From: Romanomermis culicivorax
Lineage: Eukaryota; Nematoda; Enoplea; Mermithida; Mermithidae
Direction of reading: 5' to 3'
Length of the DNA stretch: 64,000 nt
Assembly (NCBI GenBank): GCA_963922205.1
Contig: CAWUHX010000248.1
Location: 62,001-126,000, forward strand
The position numbers were made by a program, and so were the translations under genes. The notes beneath the pieces were generated by a model that saw only the letters and a program-made list of their open reading frames with translations, was not told the DNA's origin and did no database searches. Position 1 is the stretch's first letter; each line of letters starts with the position of its first letter. Shown piece by piece: positions 56,386-64,000 of the stretch.

Positions 56386-59300
56386 GGTATCAGATTACCT
56401 GAAATGAAAAGCCACCAAGAAATATTAACTCTATCGATGAAAGCTTATAAAATTCTAGGTCTAATGATGTAAAATATCAGTTTGATCTTCAAAACTGACT
56501 GCTATCACCAATCAAACTGTCTGCAATCAGATCTTACTGACAATAGTTTTCCACCACAATATGCTGCTGAATCAGCTCAAATTCACTATAGACCAGAAAA
56601 ATATCAAGAACCAGATTAGACACGATTTTTTTAATCTACCATCTCGATTTAGTGGTATAATACACACACAGCCTGATCTGGCAAGCATCCTACATGTCAA
56701 AAAGAGTAGAAGACCAAAGTGAGTGAGCCACCCTGTTGCATGCAAATTCTGGAAAACTTATCGAAGATGGCTCAAATCTGATTTCATTTTCGGTTTCCAC
56801 GATAAAAAGTACCCTACATCCTTTTGATTTCATATTCGATTGTCAAAAGCAAAGTTTAGGTATCATGAACACAGAAAAGTGCATCTTGGTGTTTCACTAG
56901 GTATCAGATTACCTTAAATGAAAAGCCACCAAAAAATATTAACTCTATCAATGAAAACCCATAATGTTCTAGGTCTAATGATGTAAAATATCAGTTTGAT
57001 CTTTAAAGCTGACTCTGCTATCACCGATCATACTGTCTGCAATCAGATCTTACTGGCAATTGTTTTCTGCCAGAATATGCTGACGAATCAGCTCAAATTC
57101 AATATAGACCAGAAAAAAGTCAAGAATCAGATTAGACACGATTTTTTTAATCTACCATCTCGATTTAGTGGTATAATACACACACACGGCATGATCTGGC
57201 AAGCATCCTACATGTCAAAAAGAGTAGAAGACCAAAGTTAGTGAGCCACCCTGTTGCATGCATATTGTGGAAAACTTATCGAAGATGGCTCAAATTTGAT
57301 TTCATTTTTGGTTTCCACGATAAAAACTACCCTACATACTTTTGATTTCATACTCAATCGTCAAAAGCAAAGTTTAGGTATCATGAACACAGAAAAGTGC
57401 ATTTTGGTGTTTCACTAGGTATCAGATTACCTGAAATGAAAAGCCACCAAGAAATATTAACTCTATCGATGAAAGCTTATAAAATTCTAGGTCTAATGAT
57501 GTAAAATATCAGTTTGATCTTCAAAACTGACTTTGCTATCACCAATCAAACTGTCTGCAATCAGATCTTACTGACAATGGTTTTCTGCCAGAATATGCTG
57601 CTGAATCAGCTCAAATTCACTATAGACCAGAAAAATATCAAGAACCAGATTAGACACGATTTTTTTATTTACCATCTCAATTTAGTGGTATAATACACAA
57701 GCAGCATGATCTGGCAAGCATCCTACATGTCAAAAAGAGTAGAAGACCGAAGTGAGTGAGCCACCCTCTTGCATGAAAATTGTGGAAAACTTATCGAAGA
57801 TGGCTCAAATCTGATTTCATTTTCAGTTTCCACGATAAAAACTACCCTACATACTTTTGATTTCATATTCGATTGTCAAAAGCAAAGTTTAGGTATCATG
57901 AACACAGAAAAGTGCATTTTGGTGTTTCACTAGGTATCAGATTACCTTAAATGAAAAGCCACCAAAAAATATTAACTCTATCAATGAAAACCCATAATGT
58001 TCTAGGTCTAATGATGTAAAATATCAGTTTGATCTTTAAAGCTGACTCTGCTATCACCGATCATACTGTCTGCAATCAGATCTTACTGGCAATTGTTTTC
58101 TGCCAGAATATGCTGACGACTCAGCTCAAATTCAATATAGACCAGAAAAAAGTCAAGAATCAGATTAGACACGATTTTTTTAATCTACCATCTCGATTTA
58201 GTGGTATAATACACACACACAGCATGATCTGGCAAGCATCCTACATGTCAAAAAGAGTAGAAGACCAAAGTTAGTGAGCCACCCTGTTGCATGCAAATTG
58301 TGGAAAACTTATCGAAGATGGCTCAAATTTGATTTCATTTTTGGTTTCCATGATAAAAACTACCCTACATACTTTTGATTTCATACTCAATCGTCAAAAG
58401 CAAAGTTTAGGTATCATGAACACAGAAAAGTGCATTTTGGTGTTTCACTAGGTATCAGATTACCTTAAATGAAAAGCCACCAAAAAATATTAACTCTATC
58501 AATGAAAACCCATAATGTTCTAGGTCTAATAATGTAAAATATCAGTTTGATCTTTAAAGCTGACTCTGCTCTCACCGATCATGCTGTCTGCAATCAGATC
58601 TTACTGACAATGGTTTTCTGCCAGAATATGCTGCTGAATCAGCTCAAATTCAATATAGACCAGAAAAATATCAAGAACCAGATTAGACACGATTTTTTTA
58701 GTCTACCATCTCGGTTTAGTGGTATAAAACACACACAGCGTGATCTGGGAAGCATCCTGCATGTCAAAAAGAGTAGAAGACCAAAGTGAGTGAGCCACCC
58801 TGTTGCATGCAAATTGTGGAAAACTTATCGAAAATGGCTCATATCTGATTTCATTTTCGGTTTCCATGATAAAAACTACCCTACATACTTTTAATTTTAT
58901 ATTCGATCGTCAAAAGCAAGGTTTAGGTATCATGAACGCAAAAAAGTGCATCTTGGAGTTTCACTAGGTCCTGAAATGAAAAGCCACCAGAAAATATTAA
59001 CTCTATCAATGAAAGCCCATAAAATTCTAGGTCTAATCATGTAAAATATCAGTTTGATCTTCAAAACTGACTGCTATCACCAATCAAACTGTCTGCAATC
59101 AGATCTTACTGACAATTGTTTTCCGCCAGAATATCTGCTGAATCAGCTCAAATTCACTATAGACCAGAAAAATATCAAGAACCAGATTAGACACGATTTT
59201 TTTAATCTACCATCTCGATTTAGTGGTATAATACCCACACAGCGTGATCTGGCAAGCATCCTACATGTCAAAAAGAGTAGAAGACAAAAGTGAGTGAGCC

Positions 59301-62300
59301 ACCCTGTTGCATGCAAATTGTGGAAAACTTATTGAAGATGGCTCAAATCTGATTTCATTTTCGGTTTCCTCGATAAAAAGTACCCTACATACTTTTGATT
59401 TTATATTCGATCGTCAAAAGCCAAGTTTAGGTATCATGAACACAGAAAAGTGCATTTTGGTGTTTCACTAGGTATCAGATTACCTTAAATGCAAAACCAC
59501 CAGAAAATATTAACTCTATCAATGAAAGCCCATAAAACTCTAGGTCTAATGATGTAAAATATCAGTTTGATCTTCAAAACTGACTGCTATCACCAATCAA
59601 ACTGTCTGCAATCAGATCTTACTGACAATGGTTTTCCGCCAGAATATGCTGCTGAATCAGCTCAAATTCACTATAGACCAGAAAAATATCAAGAACCAGA
59701 TTAGACACGATTTTTTTAATCTACCATCTCGATTTATTGGTATAATACACACACAGCATGATCTGGCAAGCATCCTACATGTCAAAAAGAGTAGAAGACC
59801 AAAGTGAGTGAGCCACCCTGTTGCATGCAAATTGTGGAAAACTTATTGAAGATGGCTCAAATCTGATTTCATTTTCGGTTTCCTCGATAAAAAGTACCCT
59901 ACATACTTATGATTTCATATTCAATCGTCAAAAGCAAAGTTTAGGTATCATGAACACAGAAAAGTGCATTTTGGTGTTTTACTAGGTATCAGATTACCTT
60001 AAATGCAAAGCCACCAGAAAATATTAACTCTATCAATGAAAGCCAATAAAACTCTAGGTCTAATGATGTAAAATATCAGTTTGATCTTCAAAACTGACTG
60101 CTATCACCAATCAAACTGTCTGCAATCAGATCTTACTGACAATAGTTTTCCGCCACAATATGCTGCTGAATCAGCTCAAATTCACTATAGACCAGAAAAA
60201 TATCAAGAACCAGATTAGACACGATTTTTTTAATCTACCATCTCGATTTAGTGGTATAATACACACACAGCCTGATCTGGCAAGCATCCTACATGTCAAA
60301 AAGAGTAGAAGACCAAAGTGAGTGAGCCACCCTGTTGCATGCAAATTGTGGAAAACTTATCGAAGATGGCTCAAATCTGATTTCATTTTCGGTTTCCTCG
60401 ATAAAAAGTACCCTACATACTTATGATTTCATATTCAATCGTCAAAAGCAAAGTTTAGGTATCATGAACACAGAAAAGTGCATTTTGGTGTTTTACTAGG
60501 TATCAGATTACCTTAAATGCAAAGCCACCAGAAAATATTAACTCTATCAATGAAAGCCCATAAAACTCTAGGTCTAATGATGTAAAATATCAGTTTGATC
60601 TTCAAAACTGACTGCTATCACCAATCAAACTGTCTGCAATCAGATCTTACTGACAATAGTTTTCCGCCACAATATGCTGCTGAATCAGCTCAAATTCACT
60701 ATAGACCAGAAAAATATCAAGAACCAGATTAGACACGATTTTTTTAATCTACCATCTCGATTTAGTGGTATAATACACACACAGCATGATCTGGCAAGCA
60801 TCCTACGTGTCAAAAAGAGTAGAAGACCAAAGTGAGTGAGCCACCCTGTTGCATGCAAATTGTTGAAAACTTATCGAAGATGGCTCAAATCTGATGTCAT
60901 TTTCGGTTTCCAGGATAAAAACTACCCTACATACTTTTGATTTCATATCCAATCGTAGAAAGCAAAGTTTAGGTATCATGAACACAGAAAAGTGCATTTT
61001 GGTGTTTCACTAGGTATCAGATTACCTTAAATGAAAAGCCACCAAAAAATATTAACTCTATCAATGAAAACCCATAATGTTCTAGGTCTAATGATGTAAA
61101 ATATCAGTTTGATCTTCAAAACTGACTCTGCTATCACCGATCATACTGTCTGCAATCAGATCTTACTGGCAATTGTTTTCTGCCAGAATATGCTGCTGAA
61201 TCAGCTCAAATTCAATATAGACCAGAAAAATATCAAGAACCAGATTAGACACGATTTTTTTAATCTACAATCTCGGTTTAGTGGTATAATACACACACAG
61301 CATGATCTGGCAAGCATCCTGCATGTCAAAAAGAGTAGAAGACCAAAGTGAGTGAGCCACCCTGTTGCATGCAAATTGTGGAAAACTTATCGAAGATGGC
61401 TCAAATCTGATTTCATTTTCGGTTTCCACGATAAAAACTACCCTACATACTTTTAATTTTATATTCGATCGTCAAAAGCAAGGTTTAGGTATCATGAACA
61501 CAGAAAAGTGCATCTTGGAGTTCCACTAGGTCCTGAAATTAAAAGCCACCAGAAAATATTAACTCTATCAATGAAAGCCCATAAAATTCTAGGTCTAATG
61601 ATGTAAAATATCAGTTTGATCTTCAAAACTGACTGCTATCACCAATCAAACTGTCTGCAATCAGATCTTACTGACAATGGTTTTCCGCCAGAATATGCTG
61701 CTGAATCAGCTCAAATTCACTATAGACCAGAAAAATATCAAGAACCAGATTAGACACGATTTTTTTAATCTACCATCTCGATTTATTGGTATAATACACA
61801 CACAGCATGATCTGGCAAGCATCCTACATGTCAAAAAGAGTAGAAGACCAAAGTGAGTGAGCCACCCTGTTGCATGCAAATTGTGGAAAACTTATCGAAG
61901 ATGGCTCAAATCTGATTTCATTTTCGGTTTCCACGATAAAAACTACCCTACATACTTTTGATTTCATACTCAATCGTCAAAAGCAAAGTTTAGGTATCAT
62001 GAACACAGAAAAGTGCATTTTGGTGTTTCACTAGGTATCAGATTACCTTAAATGAAAAGCCACCAAAAAATATTAACTCTATCAATGAAAACCCATAAAA
62101 TTCTAGGTCTAATGATGTAAAATATCAGTTTGATCTTCAAAACTGACTCTGCTATCACCAATCAAACTGTCTGCAATCAGATCTTTCTGGCAATTGTTTT
62201 CTGCCAGAATATGCTGCCGAATCAGCTCAAATTCAATATAGACCAGAAAAATATCAAGAATCAGATTAGACACGATTTTTTTAATCTACCTACTCAATCT

Positions 62301-64000
62301 AGTGGTATAATACACACACAGCATGATCTGGCAAGCATCCTACATGTCAAAAAGAGTAGAAGACCAAAGTGAGTGAGCCACCCTGTTGCATGCAAATTGT
62401 GGAAAACTTATCGAAGATGGCTCAAATCTGATTTCATTTTCGGTTTCCACGATAAAAAGTACCCTACATACTTTTGATTTCATATTCGATCCTCAAAAGC
62501 AAAGTTTAGGTATCATGAACACAGAAAAGTGCATCTTGGTGTTTCACTAGGTATCAGATTACCTGAAATGAAAAGCCACCAAGAAATATTAACTCTATCG
62601 ATGAAAGCTTATAAAATTCTAGGTCTAATGATGTAAAATATCAGTTTGATCTTCAAAACTGACTCTGCTATCACCAATCAAACTGTCTGCAATCAGATCT
62701 TACTGACAATGGTTTTCTGCCAGAATATGCTGCTGAATCAGCTTAAATTCACTATGGACCAGAAAAATATCAAGAACCAGATTAGACACGATTTTTTTAA
62801 TCTACCATCTCGATTTAGTGGTATGATACACACACAGCATGATCTGGCAAGCATCCTACATGTCAAAAAGAGTAGAAGACCAAAGTGAGTGAGCCACCCT
62901 GTTGCATGCAAATTGTGGAAAACTTATCGAAGATGGCTCAAATCTGATTTCATTTTCGGTTTCCAGGATAAAAACTACCCTACATACTTTTGATTTCATA
63001 TCCAATCGTCGAAAGCAAAGTTTAGGTATCATGAACACAGAAAAGTGCATTTTGGTGTTTCACTAGGTATCAGATTACCTTAAATGAAAAGCCACCAAAA
63101 AATATTAACTCTATCAATGAAAACCCATAAAATTCTAGGTCTAATGATGTAAAATATCAGTTTGATCTTTAAAGCTGACTCTGCTATCACCAATCATACT
63201 GTCTGCAATCAGATCTTACTGGCAATTGTTTTCTGCCAGAATATGCTGACGAATCAGCTCAAATTCAATATAGACCAGAAAAATATCAAGAACCAGATTA
63301 GACACGATTTTTTTAATCTACCATCTCGATTTAGTGGTATAATACACACACAGCATGATCTGGCAAGCATCCTACATGTCAAAAAGAGTAGAAGACCAAA
63401 GTGAGTGAGCCACCCTGTTGCATGCAAATTGTGGAAAACTTATCGAAGATGGCTCAAATCTGATTTCATTTTCGGTTTCCACGATAAAAACTACCCTACA
63501 TACTTTTGATTTCATATCGATCGTCAAAAGCAAAGTTTAGGTATCATGAACACAGAAAAGTGCATCTTGGTGTTTCACTAGGTATCAGATTACCTTAAAT
63601 GAAAAGCCACCAAAAAATATTAACTCTATCAATGAAAACCCATAAAATTCTAGGTCTAATGATGTAAAATATCAGTTTGATCTTCAAAACTGACTCTGCT
63701 ATCACCAATCATACTGTCTGCAATCAGATCTTACTGGCAATTGTTTTCTGCCAGAATATGCTGCTGAATCAGCTCAAATTCACTATAGACCAGAAAAATA
63801 TCAAGAACCAGATTAGACACGATTTTTTTAATCTACCATCTCGATTTAGTGGTATAATACACACACAGCATGATCTGGCAAGCATCCTACATGTCAAAAA
63901 GAGTAGAAGACCAAAGTGAGTGAGCCACCCTGTTGCATGCAAATTGTGGAAAACTTATCGAAGATGGCTCAAATCTGATTTCATTTTCGGTTTCCTCGAT
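56384..64000 (-). repeat. Satellite array, minus orientation, about 15 monomers, running off the window
   Basis: Continues the minus-orientation monomers exactly where the DNA transposon interrupted them. 'tatcatgaacacagaaaagtg' recurs at about 56861, 57378, 57894, 58411 and onward (~517 bp). A frame of about 80 codons, starting in 'gatcttcaaaactgactc' on the plus strand, recurs in most monomers; I treat it as incidental. Two monomers, near 58970 and 61530, share a short deletion ('ggagttt/ccactaggtcctgaaat'). Confidence 0.96.

Noticed and set aside
1-64000. CENP-B box in the satellite monomer
   Set aside because: The closest sequences around 'ttttcggtttccccgat' lack the CGGG half and the central A of the box; not a convincing match.

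Overview
This is eukaryotic, almost certainly metazoan, DNA. It is AT-rich, dominated by a long tandem satellite, and invaded by two large transposable elements whose genes look animal-like: a Ty3/Gypsy LTR retrotransposon, and a CACTA/EnSpm-type DNA transposon with spliced genes. No ordinary host gene, rRNA, tRNA or CRISPR array was found. An arthropod or other invertebrate is plausible, but nothing in the sequence fixes the taxon.

Layout. (1) 1-24398: a ~517-bp satellite in plus orientation, about 47 monomers, with higher-order organisation (blocks of ~3.1 kb, ~2.6 kb and ~1036 bp). (2) 24399-38440: a 14.0-kb Ty3/Gypsy element inserted in the satellite, with 475/482-bp LTRs (TGTT...AACA) and a 4-bp ACTT target duplication. 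It holds a Gag-Pol reading frame divided by one in-frame UAG, then an unusual ~5.6-kb 3' region. (3) 38441-41593: the same satellite resumes. (4) 41593/41594: abrupt inversion of satellite orientation. (5) 41594-43682 and 56384-64000: satellite in minus orientation. (6) 43683-56383: a 12.7-kb DNA transposon with CACTG termini, 36-bp TIRs and a TA duplication. It carries two minus-strand genes and several smaller nested elements.

Retrotransposon. Gag, CHHC zinc knuckle, protease, RT, RNase H and integrase are all recognisable with catalytic residues present. Downstream, where some Gypsy elements carry env, lies an extra coding block (32908-37226). It begins with a DEDDy-type 3'-5' exonuclease-like domain and continues through an unrecognised region, a coiled coil, a basic/SUMO-interacting-motif-like patch and a Gly/Arg-rich tail. 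In this copy the block is split by several frame changes and one in-frame stop; one frame change coincides with a perfect 17-bp hairpin.

DNA transposon. Exons can be joined by GT-AG introns with consistent phase. They give an apparently complete 885-codon transposase (four C2H2 fingers plus a CACTA-type core) and a second gene of the kind usually annotated in animals as SAM-domain-containing-3-like. The second gene is broken by a 1-nt deletion and by an 866-bp insertion flanked by an 8-bp duplication. Nested MITE-like elements with 8-bp target duplications, a foldback element and several minisatellites fill the rest. How the proteins cooperate is inferred from family knowledge: transposase acting on the TIRs and subterminal motifs, and Gag-Pol on the LTR element.
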